From contig JBMNIQ010000002.1 in NCBI GenBank assembly GCA_050951095.1, forward strand, positions 124,001 through 188,000: a stretch of DNA of 64,000 nucleotides, given 5' to 3'. How positions within the stretch are numbered: the stretch's first letter is position 1; every line of letters begins with the position of its first letter. A program made the position numbers and the translations under genes. Positions 54,660 to 63,904 of this stretch are shown piece after piece. Under the pieces are notes generated by a model. It made no database searches and had not been told where the DNA came from. It worked only from the letters and a program-made list of their open reading frames with translations. The DNA is from UMGS1519 sp050951095 (GTDB taxonomy: Bacteria > Actinomycetota > Coriobacteriia > Coriobacteriales > Eggerthellaceae).

Positions 54660-56108
54660 CTAGCTTGCCTTGTCCACCTGCGCAGGCTCGTCGTCGGGTG
54701 CGCCCTCAGCATCGGCATCCGAATCGCCCTTGCCCGTCGCAACCCGAGGTGCGGCCTCCGTCTGCGGAGCGGGCTTCTCCTCCGGGCGCATGGGAGCGGC
54801 ATACTCCTCGAAAAGCGCGCGCGGATGCGCGAACTCGGACGTTGCCGTAAAGTCGCGGCCCACCACGAAAGCGCGGAACCAGTCGCTTACCACGCGCACC
54901 TTGCGCTCCACCGTGGGAACGGCCAAGCCGTGATAGGCGCGGTGGAACATCCAGGCCACGAACCCGTTGATGCCGCGCTGCTTGCTGCCGTCCGTGAACA
55001 CGCCCAGGCCCATGCCCAGGCCAGCCACCATGCCGGCGTTCGCATGGCGGTATTCCAGCAAGGTTCGGCCGTTCAGGTCGGCAATGATGTTGCGCTCCAG
55101 CAGATGCGCCTGGCGCATGGCATGCTGCGCCGTGGGAGCGCACGAGCCGTCCGGCAGGCCATCCCCGCTCAAGTCGGCAACGTTGCAGGCATCGCCGGCG
55201 CCCCAGACGTCCTTCACGATGCCGTCGTCACCCTCCACGCGCAGGTCCGTGCGGCAGCGCAGGCGACCGCGGGAATCAAGCGGCAGGTCGCTGTTCTGCA
55301 ACACAGGGTTCGCACGTTGACCGGCCGTCCATACAATTACCTCCGTCTCGTAGGCTTCGCCCTCGGACGTACGGACCACGCCGTCGACGGCGGACACGAC
55401 GCGCGTGTTCAGATGCACGTGCGATCCGCGCTCCTCCATCTGTTGCACCACCCATTCCGAACGTTCGCGCGGCATCTCCGGCATAATGCGGTCCGCGGCT
55501 TCTATCAGGTGGAACTCCAATTCCGACTCGTTCACGTTCGGGTAGAACTGCAACAGGTTCTGCGCCAGGTCGTGCATTTCGGCGAACACCTCGATGCCCG
55601 AGAAGCCACCGCCTACAACCACGAACGTCAGCAGGCGCTTGCGATTCGGATTGTCGGGATACATGCTGGAAACGCGGTTGAAGTTCGTGATGATCTTGTT
55701 GCGGATGTGCACGGCCTCTTCCACGGACTTCAAGCCGATGGCGTGCTCCGCAATGCCCGGCGTTGGGAACGTCTTCACTACACCGCCCAGCGTGACCACC
55801 AGGATGTCGTACGAAAGATCCCATTTGTCGCCGTCCATGTTCTCGAGATGGACGATCTTGTCGGCAGACGAGATGCCCATGACCTTTGCGCACACGATCT
55901 CCGTCTTGCGAAGATGCTGGTGAAACGGTACCTGGATATGACGCGGCTCAATGGAGCCCGATGCCACCTCCGCCAAAAACGGCTGGTACACCATATGGGA
56001 GCGGATGTCCACCAGCGTTGTGCGCGCCTGGCCATGCAGCTCCCTCTCTAAGCCCAAAGCGGTATAGAAGCCCGCCTCTCCGCCGCCGAGTATCACGATG
56101 CTCTTCAT
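54660..56108 (-). CDS. ndh: Type II NADH dehydrogenase (NDH-2)
   Basis: A 482-residue single-subunit flavoprotein that oxidises NADH and reduces quinone at the membrane without pumping. FAD motif IVILGGGEAGFYTALGLE, NADH fold FVVVGGGFSGIEVFAE and the DVWGAGDA FAD contact are present, and the QHAMRQA segment matches the NDH-2 quinone-side region. The last 60 residues are a low-complexity acidic/Pro tail, longer than usual. Divergent from sdaA across about 220 bases. Confidence 0.92.
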   Translation of the reverse strand: MKSIVILGGGEAGFYTALGLERELHGQARTTLVDIRSHMVYQPFLAEVASGSIEPRHIQVPFHQHLRKTEIVCAKVMGISSADKIVHLENMDGDKWDLSYDILVVTLGGVVKTFPTPGIAEHAIGLKSVEEAVHIRNKIITNFNRVSSMYPDNPNRKRLLTFVVVGGGFSGIEVFAEMHDLAQNLLQFYPNVNESELEFHLIEAADRIMPEMPRERSEWVVQQMEERGSHVHLNTRVVSAVDGVVRTSEGEAYETEVIVWTAGQRANPVLQNSDLPLDSRGRLRCRTDLRVEGDDGIVKDVWGAGDACNVADLSGDGLPDGSCAPTAQHAMRQAHLLERNIIADLNGRTLLEYRHANAGMVAGLGMGLGVFTDGSKQRGINGFVAWMFHRAYHGLAVPTVERKVRVVSDWFRAFVVGRDFTATSEFAHPRALFEEYAAPMRPEEKPAPQTEAAPRVATGKGDSDADAEGAPDDEPAQVDKAS

Positions 56109-56328
56109 AGGAAAACTCCGTCCGATCGTCGCGGCGCGTACCGGAATCCGGTCGGCGCCACGGGTCCCTTGCCTCGTGTTTCATGCTATTCAGCCAAATG
56201 CGAAACTTATTTCGCCAGCGTAAAGAGCTTGTTAACAGTGGCCCGTTATGCGGATTCCAAGGCCCCGCGGCGCCCGCGATGTCCTAAAAAATTGCAAAGA
56301 GGTAAACGCATGGATCGGAGGCATATCT

Positions 56329-57951
56329 GTGAAACCGCTGAAGCTACGCGACGTCATCGGCCCCATCATGGTGGGTCCGTCTTCTTCCCATACCGCAGGC
56401 GCCCTGCGCATCGCGTCCATGGTGCGCGACTTGCTGCAGTGCGAGCCGGTGAAGGCCGACTTCACGCTCTACGGGTCGTTTGCGCAGACGGGACGCGGAC
56501 ACGGCACGGATAAAGCCCTGGTAGCGGGCATCTTGGGCATGCACACCGACGATTTGCGCATCCGCAATTCGTTCGAGGCGGCGCGCGATGCCGGCTTGGA
56601 ATTCTCGTTCAAGAAGGATCATGCCGCGAAGACGCCGCATCCGAACACGGTGGATATCACGGCCGTGGGGTCGAACGGGTCATCCGTGCAGGCACGCGGC
56701 GTCTCCATCGGCGGCGGCGCGGCGAAGCTGACGCGCATCGACGGCATGGACGTCGAGGTCACCGGCGAATTCGACGCCATGGTGGTGCGTCAGACCGACA
56801 CGGCCGGCAACCTGGCGCACGTGGCCGGCTGTCTGAGCGCCGAGGGCATCAACATCGGCTCCGTATTCATGCACCGCAAGCGCAAGGGCGGCGATTCCTT
56901 CACCGTGTTCGAAGTGGACGAGCCTATCCCCCAGCCCGTCATCGACCGCATCCTGGAGCGCCCAACTGTGGCGTCCATCCGCCTGATTCCCGCAGACGGC
57001 CTGAACCGCCAGCAGCGGACGAATCGGCCGCAGAAGGACGCGGACGAAGCCATGGCCGCGTTCGAGGCGCTCGATTTCGCCACCGCCGCACGGGCACTGG
57101 ACTACTGCGAGACGAATGGCATCCCGCTGAGCGAATGGGTCGCGCGGCGCGAACGGGCGCTTGCCATTGCGCTGGATACGGACCCGGACGAGACGGAAGC
57201 GTACCTGGATCGCGTGTTGGATGTCATGCGCGCGTCCGCTGCGGGGCCGTATCAGACGGAAGAGCGCAGCATGGGCGGGCTGATCGGGGGCGAAGCAGCG
57301 GCCATGCAGGCATTCGCGGGCACGGAGTTCGCTGCGGAAAAGCACGCGTGCGACCGCGAACTTTCGCTTGCCGCCACGTATTCCGCCGCCGTGCTGGAGA
57401 CGAACGCATCCATGGGACTGATCGTGGCCGCCCCCACGGCGGGGTCGTCGGGAGTCATCCCGTCCGTGCTGCTGTCGCTGCAGAAGACGCGCGGCCTGGA
57501 CGACAAGCGGTTGAAAGCCGCGCTGCTGAACGCGGCGGCCGTGGGATTGTTCATCACGCGCAATGCCACGGTATCCGGCGCCGAGGGAGGCTGCCAGGCG
57601 GAGATCGGCGCGGCAAGCTCCATGGCTGCAAGTGCCGCCGTGGAGCTGCTGGGCGGCGATGCGCGCATGTGCCTGCGGGCAGCCGGCACGGCCATCAGCA
57701 ACAGCCTGGGCCTGGTGTGCGATCCCGTCGGCGGCCTGGTGGAGGTCCCCTGCCAGAAACGCAACGCCATGGGTGCGGCAAACGCGCTGGTCAGCGCCGA
57801 GTTTGCGCTGGCAGGCATCCCGAACCTCGTGCCGTTCGACGAAACCGTGGACGCGCTGCTGCGCGTGGGTCGCAGCCTTCCGCGCGAACTGAGGGAGACG
57901 GCCCTGGGAGGCCTTGCCACCTGCCCGTCCGCCTGCAATCTGTGCGGCTAG
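56329..57951 (+). CDS. sdaA: L-serine ammonia-lyase, single-chain, [4Fe-4S]
   Basis: A 540-residue iron-sulfur serine dehydratase with beta and alpha parts fused: SSSHTAG (18-24), an ACT-like segment near residues 120-200 (VVRQTDTAGNLAHVAGCL), then the alpha domain with Fe-S cysteines in EGGCQAEIGAA, EVPCQKRNAM and the C-terminal CPSACNLCG. It deaminates serine to pyruvate. GTG start with GGAGG 8 bases upstream is preferred to a longer frame. Its C-terminal Cys tail can reach the active site in related enzymes. Convergent with the SNF symporter. Confidence 0.95.
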   Translation: MKPLKLRDVIGPIMVGPSSSHTAGALRIASMVRDLLQCEPVKADFTLYGSFAQTGRGHGTDKALVAGILGMHTDDLRIRNSFEAARDAGLEFSFKKDHAAKTPHPNTVDITAVGSNGSSVQARGVSIGGGAAKLTRIDGMDVEVTGEFDAMVVRQTDTAGNLAHVAGCLSAEGINIGSVFMHRKRKGGDSFTVFEVDEPIPQPVIDRILERPTVASIRLIPADGLNRQQRTNRPQKDADEAMAAFEALDFATAARALDYCETNGIPLSEWVARRERALAIALDTDPDETEAYLDRVLDVMRASAAGPYQTEERSMGGLIGGEAAAMQAFAGTEFAAEKHACDRELSLAATYSAAVLETNASMGLIVAAPTAGSSGVIPSVLLSLQKTRGLDDKRLKAALLNAAAVGLFITRNATVSGAEGGCQAEIGAASSMAASAAVELLGGDARMCLRAAGTAISNSLGLVCDPVGGLVEVPCQKRNAMGAANALVSAEFALAGIPNLVPFDETVDALLRVGRSLPRELRETALGGLATCPSACNLCG

Positions 57952-57978
57952 CGGCAGCGCGTTCGAAAGCTCAAACGC

Positions 57979-58041
57979 GCGCATACCGCATGCACCCGGA
58001 AACCAGGCCAAAACCGCGAACAGGCGCATGCCGCATGCACC
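57979..58041. repeat. Pair of short direct repeats after sdaA
   Basis: Two copies of an 18-base string (57979-57996 and 58024-58041) differ at one position and are 45 bases apart. The core CATACCGCA also occurs in the 36-bp tandem repeat at 38951. Role unknown. Confidence 0.6.
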
Positions 58042-58091
58042 TGGCCGAGCAGCATGAAGCAGGCCCGCCTCATGCGTGCGGGCCTGGCGGG

Positions 58092-59504
58092 CTAGCCCAG
58101 ACCCAGCCAGAACGAGATCTTCGGCGCGTAACCCATGATGAAGATGATGATCATCAGCACGGGAATGCCGTACGAGCACCAGATGCGCATGCCCTTGGGG
58201 AATTTCAAGCCCTTGCCTGCATCGGCTTCGGCCAGGAAATTCTTCCAGCCCCATCCCCACTCCGACGTGCAGAACAGCGTGAAGATCAGGCCGCCGAGCG
58301 GCAGGATATTGTTCGACACCAGGAAATCCTCCAGCGACTGGATGTCGCCGATGCCCGGCACTTGGAAGCCGCTCCACACATTGAAGCCCAGAGCGCACGG
58401 GATGCTGAGCAGCGCCAGCAGCACGCCGTTGAACGCCACGGCACGGTAGCGCGACATGCCCCAGCGGTCGATGGTCCACGTCACCAGCGTCTCGAACACG
58501 GCAATGACCGTGGACAGCGCCGCAAACCCCATGAACACGAAGAACAGCGCGCCCCACACATTGCCCAGCGGCATCTGGCCGAAGACCACGGGCAGCGTGA
58601 CGAAGATGAGCGACGGGCCCGCATCCGGGTTGATGCCGTAGGCGAAGCACGCCGGGAAAATGATCAGACCGGCCATGACGGCCACAAGCGTGTCCAAACC
58701 GGTGGCGCACAGTGCCTCGCCCGTCAAGCTGCGGTCCTTGCCGATACGCGATCCGAAGATAGCCATGCCGCCCATGCCCACGGACAGGCTGAAGAACGCC
58801 TGCCCCATGGCCGCGTACACGGCATCGCCGAACGTGCCCAACTGCGCTGAGAGCGTATCGCCCGCGAACAGGCGGCTGAAGTCGGGCATCAGGTAGAACT
58901 GCAAGCCGGAAGCGGCTCCGTCGAGTGTGACGGAGCGAATCACCAGCACCAGCATAATCACGAACAGGGACGACATCATGAACTTCGAGATGCGTTCGAC
59001 GCCCTTCTGCAAGCCGATGAACGTGGAGATCACGCCGACGCCCACGGACACGAGCATCCAGAAGATCAACTCTCCGGGATTCGCCGTCAGCGCGCTGAAC
59101 GCCTGCGCAGATGCCGTCGACGAGGCGCCGTTGAACATGCCCGACGCCAGGCGCGGGATATACGCCAACATCCACCCGCACACCGTGGTGTAGAACATCA
59201 GCAACAGCATGGATCCCAGGTAGCCCCACCATGAGAACCAGCGGAAGCTCTTCTTCGACGGCAGCACGTGGAACGAACGCGCCACGGAACGCTGGCTTGC
59301 CCGGCCCACGGAAAATTCCATGACCATGATGGGCAGACCCAGTATTGCCAGGAACACCAGGTAGATGATGATGAAGGCCGCGCCGCCGTATTCGCCGGCG
59401 ATGTACGGAAAACGCCAGACGTTCCCCAGGCCGATGGCGCAACCGGCCGCAACCAGAATAAAACCGAGCCGCGAGCCGAAATGCTCGCGCTTCTCCTCTG
59501 CCAT
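58092..59504 (-). CDS. Sodium-dependent SNF (neurotransmitter:sodium symporter) family transporter
   Basis: A 470-residue, 12-helix LeuT-fold transporter. The first helix carries GNVWRFPYIAGEYGGAAF, the family signature with the Na+ and substrate site, and FSLSVGMGGMAIFGS is the sixth-helix motif. It imports amino acids or amines with sodium. Start MAEEKREHFG with GAGGGA site. It lies 55 bases downstream of the tRNA-Phe terminator region and is convergent with sdaA; serine or tyramine-like substrates are possible but unproven. Confidence 0.92.
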   Translation of the reverse strand: MAEEKREHFGSRLGFILVAAGCAIGLGNVWRFPYIAGEYGGAAFIIIYLVFLAILGLPIMVMEFSVGRASQRSVARSFHVLPSKKSFRWFSWWGYLGSMLLLMFYTTVCGWMLAYIPRLASGMFNGASSTASAQAFSALTANPGELIFWMLVSVGVGVISTFIGLQKGVERISKFMMSSLFVIMLVLVIRSVTLDGAASGLQFYLMPDFSRLFAGDTLSAQLGTFGDAVYAAMGQAFFSLSVGMGGMAIFGSRIGKDRSLTGEALCATGLDTLVAVMAGLIIFPACFAYGINPDAGPSLIFVTLPVVFGQMPLGNVWGALFFVFMGFAALSTVIAVFETLVTWTIDRWGMSRYRAVAFNGVLLALLSIPCALGFNVWSGFQVPGIGDIQSLEDFLVSNNILPLGGLIFTLFCTSEWGWGWKNFLAEADAGKGLKFPKGMRIWCSYGIPVLMIIIFIMGYAPKISFWLGLG

Positions 59505-59543
59505 GAAGACGTACTCCCTCGTATGAATTTCTGCCGTAAGCAG

Positions 59544-59571
59544 AAAAAAAGCCGAACCCGAAGGCTCGGCT
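59544..59571 (-). terminator. Terminator of tRNA-Phe
   Basis: AGCCGA pairs with TCGGCT (59550-59555 with 59566-59571), followed leftwards by TTTTTTT. Confidence 0.85.
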
Positions 59572-59581
59572 GTCAGTTCCA

Positions 59582-59657
59582 TGGTGGTCAGGAAGGGACT
59601 TGAACCCCTGACACGGGGATTTTCAGTCCCCTGCTCTACCAACTGAGCTACCTGACC
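59582..59657 (-). tRNA. tRNA-Phe (GAA)
   Basis: On the minus strand GGTCAGG pairs with CCTGACC, the anticodon loop CTGAAAA gives GAA, the T-loop is TTCAAGT and CCA is encoded. 76 bases. Confidence 0.96.
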
Positions 59658-59688
59658 AGAAGTGCACTGTTTGCAAATGCAGAAATGA

Positions 59689-59716
59689 ATATTACCAAAC
59701 ATTTCCGTACGGTCAA
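59689..59716 (-). promoter_or_regulatory. Promoter of tRNA-Phe
   Basis: Reading leftwards, -35 TTGACC (59711-59716), a 16-base spacer and -10 TAATAT (59689-59694), about 32 bases before the tRNA. Confidence 0.8.
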
Positions 59717-59786
59717 GATGCGATTTTGCATTACTTTGCGAACAGGCGTCGACTGCACGACTCCGCCATAACTGCGCGCAGCGCGC

Positions 59787-60689
59787 TTATTGCACGACAA
59801 CAGGCGGCAGCCGATGCTGCGCCATGAAGTTGATGAACTCGTCCAGCACACGCGGGTGCGGCTCGCGGCGTGACACCAGATACACCTTATGGAATGCTGC
59901 CGGAACCCCCTTCACGGGAAGAAACACCAGGTCATCATAGGCGCGCACCATATACGAATAGCAGAACAGCCCCACGTCGTGCGGATTCGACGCCAGCAGT
60001 GACGACATGGTCACCTCGTCGTCGTAATTCGCCTCCACGTTCAGACCGCGCCCCCGAAGAAGCGCCATGACCTCCTTGTAACAGGGACTCTCCGGCTGAT
60101 ACGTCAGCACACGATACGGCATCAGATCATCGAAGCTTAGGCTCGTTCGGGCCGCCAAGGGATGGCTCGCATTCACGCACACCACCAGCTGTTGGGACCA
60201 GCACTCCATCAGGTCGAACCCATCCGTGCGCATATCCGTCGGCATGCTGGCGAACGCAACATCAATCGCGCCGCGCTGCAAGTCGGCAAGAAGGTCCACG
60301 GAATACCCCTGCTTCACGTTGATCTGCGGATTCATGCGACTCGTTTGGCGGAATCGGTACAGTGCCTGCGACCAGTCTTTTCCCTGGATGGCGTACAGCG
60401 AACCCAGGTTGATAACGCTGTTCATCTGGTCGGCGTATTCGTGCACGATCTCCACCCCGCGGTCGATATTCGCCAGACCCGTGGACACGAACGTGTAGAA
60501 TTGCCGGCCGCATTCCGTAAGCTGAACTTTCCCATGGCTGCGAATGAACAATGGCGCCCCAAGCTCCTCTTCCAGGCGGTTCATGGCTATGGACAGCGTG
60601 GGCTGGGCGATATAGAGCTCTTCGGCGGCTTTCGTGAAATGCTGCACTTCGGCGAGCTTCTTGAAATAACGAAGATGCGAGAGATTCAT
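59787..60689 (-). CDS. LysR-family transcriptional regulator
   Basis: A 300-residue regulator with an N-terminal winged helix (LRYFKKLAEVQHFTKAAEEL, LSIAMNRLEEELG) and a periplasmic-binding-like effector domain. It is 118 bases downstream of the pntB stop, on the same strand, with a strong hairpin between, so co-transcription is doubtful. The target is unknown; the pnt genes and the neighbouring SNF symporter are candidates only by position. AAGGGG ribosome site. Confidence 0.9.
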   Translation of the reverse strand: MNLSHLRYFKKLAEVQHFTKAAEELYIAQPTLSIAMNRLEEELGAPLFIRSHGKVQLTECGRQFYTFVSTGLANIDRGVEIVHEYADQMNSVINLGSLYAIQGKDWSQALYRFRQTSRMNPQINVKQGYSVDLLADLQRGAIDVAFASMPTDMRTDGFDLMECWSQQLVVCVNASHPLAARTSLSFDDLMPYRVLTYQPESPCYKEVMALLRGRGLNVEANYDDEVTMSSLLASNPHDVGLFCYSYMVRAYDDLVFLPVKGVPAAFHKVYLVSRREPHPRVLDEFINFMAQHRLPPVVVQ

Positions 60690-60749
60690 GCGGCGGAAGC
60701 CCCTTCAAACACATGTGAATCGGTTGTCGTAATTGTAGCCCCTCGAGCA

Positions 60750-60785
60750 TACGGCGGGGAGGCCGTTTACGGTCTCCCCGCCGTA
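60750..60785 (-). terminator. Strong hairpin after pntB
   Basis: TACGGCGGGGA pairs with TCCCCGCCGTA (60750-60760 with 60775-60785) with further inner pairing to a 16-pair stem. No T-run follows, so it may be a weak terminator or 3' stabiliser. Confidence 0.55.
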
Positions 60786-60806
60786 GTCAAGCTTTTGCAG
60801 CATCTG

Positions 60807-62300
60807 CTACAGCGCTGCAACAATCGCCTCCACCGATTCCTTCGCGTCGCCCAGCAACATGTCCGTGTTGTCGTTGTAGAACAGCGGATTCACCACGCCG
60901 GAATAACCCGCATTGCCCATCTTGCGCTTGAATGCCACGACCTTCTTTGCCTCCCACACATGCAGCACCGGCATGCCGGCAATAGGGCTGTCCTTGTCTG
61001 TAAGCGCCGAGGGGTTCACCGTGTCGTTTGCGCCGATGACCAGGACAATGTCCACATTCGGGAAGTCGTCGTTGATCTCGTCCATCTCGTAGACGGTGTC
61101 GTAGGGCACCTTCGCCTCTGCAAGCAGCACGTTCATGTGGCCCGGCATGCGGCCCGCTACGGGATGGATGCCGAACTTCACGTCCACTCCCCTGTCCATC
61201 AGGCGTTTAGTGAGTGTTGCAACAGGAAACTGCGCCTGTGCCACCGCCATCCCGTAACCCGGGGTGATGACCACGGTCTTCGCCGCTTCCAGCTCCCGCG
61301 CCACCTCTTCCGGCGTCGTGGTGTTGTAGTGGCGCAGGTCTGAAACCTGCGCGGAAGAACCCTTCGACGAGGAATCCTCGCCGAATCCGCCCAGGATGAC
61401 GGATATGAAGCTGCGGTTCATGCCCTGGCACATGATGTAGCTCAGGTATGCGCCCGAAGAGCCGACCAGCGCGCCTGCGATGATTAGCAGGTCGTTGCCC
61501 AAGGTGAACCCCGCCATGGCGGCCGCCCAACCGGAATAGGAGTTCAGCATGGACACTACCACGGGCATGTCGCCGCCCCCGATGGCCATGACCAGGTGCA
61601 GGCCCAACACCAGCGATACGACAGTGATAATCCCCAAGGGCACCAGTCCCTCTCCCACACCGTGCGTATTCACGAGCCAGGCAATGCAACCGATGGCAAC
61701 CACGACCATGATCAGGTTCAGCGCATTGCGTCCCGGCAGCGTCAGCGGCTTACCGGAGATCTTTCCCGACAGCTTGAGGTAGGCAATGATGGACCCGGTG
61801 AAAGTGACCGCGCCAATGAAAACCGCGATGCCGACTTCGCCCAGATGGAAGGCGTTTTCCGAAGCTGCAACAGGATCGGCCAGAACCAGACCGGGCACGG
61901 ACAGGAACGAGTTGTACCCCACCAACACTGCAGATGCACCCACGAACGAATGCAGCTGCGCCACCAACTGGGGCATCTCGGTCATCTGCACATGGCGTGC
62001 CTTCCATATGCCGATGCAGGCACCGATGGCAAGCGCCCCCGCCATGAGCAGGATCGTCAGCCCGGCACCCCGCTCATCCGAGGCTACCGAGATCACGATA
62101 ACGGCGGCAAGCGCAAGCACCATGCCCGCGATGCCGTAGGCGTTGCCCTTCAGCGCGGTCTTCTGCTGCGACAGATTCGCAAGCGCCAAGATGAACAACA
62201 GGCCTGCCACGATGTACGCAAGCGTCTCGAATCGAGACAGCGCGTCCAACACCGCGCTCGATGCGGCGAAGCCCATGTCAAGGAAGGTACCGGTAATCAT
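60807..62300 (-). CDS. pntB: NAD(P) transhydrogenase beta subunit
   Basis: A 497-residue protein: nine-odd membrane helices then the NADP-binding domain with GYGMAVAQAQ and PVAGRMPGHMNVLLAEA, and GANDTVNPSA near the C-terminus. It couples proton movement to hydride transfer between NADH and NADP+. It overlaps pntA by ATGA. An intact PntAB pair supplies NADPH. Confidence 0.95.
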   Translation of the reverse strand: MITGTFLDMGFAASSAVLDALSRFETLAYIVAGLLFILALANLSQQKTALKGNAYGIAGMVLALAAVIVISVASDERGAGLTILLMAGALAIGACIGIWKARHVQMTEMPQLVAQLHSFVGASAVLVGYNSFLSVPGLVLADPVAASENAFHLGEVGIAVFIGAVTFTGSIIAYLKLSGKISGKPLTLPGRNALNLIMVVVAIGCIAWLVNTHGVGEGLVPLGIITVVSLVLGLHLVMAIGGGDMPVVVSMLNSYSGWAAAMAGFTLGNDLLIIAGALVGSSGAYLSYIMCQGMNRSFISVILGGFGEDSSSKGSSAQVSDLRHYNTTTPEEVARELEAAKTVVITPGYGMAVAQAQFPVATLTKRLMDRGVDVKFGIHPVAGRMPGHMNVLLAEAKVPYDTVYEMDEINDDFPNVDIVLVIGANDTVNPSALTDKDSPIAGMPVLHVWEAKKVVAFKRKMGNAGYSGVVNPLFYNDNTDMLLGDAKESVEAIVAAL

Positions 62301-63904
62301 CGATCCTCAGAGCTCCTCTGGAACATCTTCAGCATGCGATGAGTAACCAGGAATCCACCGAAGATGTTGATTGCGGCTATGGCCATTGCAACGAACGAAA
62401 GCACCTGGACAACCACGTTATCGGAGCCGATGAGCAGGATGGCGCCCACGATGATAATGCCCGAGATGGCATTCGTTTCGGACATAAGCGGCGTATGCAG
62501 CGTGTGCGTCACGTTCGTGATGACGTAGAAGCCCACCACCACGGCCAGTGCGAAGACCACGTAATGTCCTGCAACGCTTGCCGGCGATGCCATGATCAGC
62601 CACACGCCCAATACCGCCAGCAGCACCTTCCACCAAAGCCCCTTGCGCTTCTTCTCTTCCGCCGCATCGGCCTCAACGGGTTCTGCAGGTGTTGCAGTTT
62701 GTGTTGCAGCGGACTTTGCAGGGGCAGCCGTAGCTACCGAGACGCTGATGGGAGGCGGCGGCCACATGATTGCCCCGTCCTTCGTGACGGTCACTCCGCG
62801 TACGACCTCGTCGTCCTCGTCCAGGACCAGCACGCCGTCTTTTCCCGGCGTGCAAAGCTTCAGGAAATTCACCATGTTCTGGCCGTACAGCTGGGATGCC
62901 TGCCCGGGCAGCCGCGCGGGAAGATCGCGGTAGCCGATGATGATCACCCCGTTTTTCGTGGTTATCACCTGATCGGGCTTCGAAAGCGCACAGTTGCCGC
63001 CCAATGGGCTTGCTCCCATGTCCACGATCACCGAACCCGGCCTCATGCCCGTCACGGCTTCTTCCGTCAGCAGCAACGGTGCCGGTTTGCCCGGAACCTG
63101 TGCGGTCGTGATGACGATATCGCTCTTCGCTGCCTGCTTCGCGTATACCGCAAGCGTCTGCTTCTCCTGCTCGGCATCCAGCTCGTGCGCGTATCCATCG
63201 GCGCTCTGCTGCTTCACGGGTATCTCGACGAACGTACCGCCCAGGGATTCCACTTGGTCGGCCACTTCGGGACGCACATCTGTTGCAGACACCTCTGCCC
63301 CCAGCGATCCCGCCGTACCGATTGCGGAAAGCCCTGCGACACCGACGCCGATGACATACACCTTCGCGGGCGGAACCTTGCCCGCAGCTGTGACCTGGCC
63401 CGCAAACGTGCGTCCGTATGAGTTTGCCGCTTCGATAACCGCGCGATAACCTGCCACGTTCATCATGGAGGATCTCACGTCCATGGATTGCGCGCGGGAG
63501 ATGCGCGGCACCATGTCCATGGCCAACGCGGTTATCCCCCGTTCGCTCATCTTCTGCGGCAAATCCTTGTGACCATACGGATTCATCCGCGCAATCAGCA
63601 CCGAGCCGCGCTTCATCCGGGAAAGCGATTCATCGGGCGGTGTATCAAGGCACAGCACGATATCGGATTCCCAAACGCGCTCTGACGTGCAGACCTCTGC
63701 ACCTGCCTGTGCATATTGATCGTCCGTATAGCTTGCCGCCAGCCCCGCGTCCCGTTCCACGCACACGCGATACCCAAGGCGCATCAGCTTCGCAACCGTA
63801 TCCGGCGTTCCTGCAACTAACGGCTGGTCCGCCGCAGCCTCCTTCGGAATGCCAATCGTCATTCCCGATTGCCTGCCTTCTTCGACTTCGTTTTCTTCGC
63901 TCAT
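62297..63904 (-). CDS. pntA: NAD(P) transhydrogenase alpha subunit
   Basis: A 535-residue protein: the NAD-binding domain I (alanine dehydrogenase-like, IGIPKEAAADQP onward, dinucleotide motif VIGVGVAGLSAIG) fused to a C-terminal membrane region of four helices, with a low-complexity Ala/Pro/Thr linker between. This is the single-chain alpha form. The likely start is MSEENEVEEG; an internal ATG before MTIGIPKE is also possible. It overlaps pntB. Confidence 0.94.
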   Translation of the reverse strand: MSEENEVEEGRQSGMTIGIPKEAAADQPLVAGTPDTVAKLMRLGYRVCVERDAGLAASYTDDQYAQAGAEVCTSERVWESDIVLCLDTPPDESLSRMKRGSVLIARMNPYGHKDLPQKMSERGITALAMDMVPRISRAQSMDVRSSMMNVAGYRAVIEAANSYGRTFAGQVTAAGKVPPAKVYVIGVGVAGLSAIGTAGSLGAEVSATDVRPEVADQVESLGGTFVEIPVKQQSADGYAHELDAEQEKQTLAVYAKQAAKSDIVITTAQVPGKPAPLLLTEEAVTGMRPGSVIVDMGASPLGGNCALSKPDQVITTKNGVIIIGYRDLPARLPGQASQLYGQNMVNFLKLCTPGKDGVLVLDEDDEVVRGVTVTKDGAIMWPPPPISVSVATAAPAKSAATQTATPAEPVEADAAEEKKRKGLWWKVLLAVLGVWLIMASPASVAGHYVVFALAVVVGFYVITNVTHTLHTPLMSETNAISGIIIVGAILLIGSDNVVVQVLSFVAMAIAAINIFGGFLVTHRMLKMFQRSSEDR

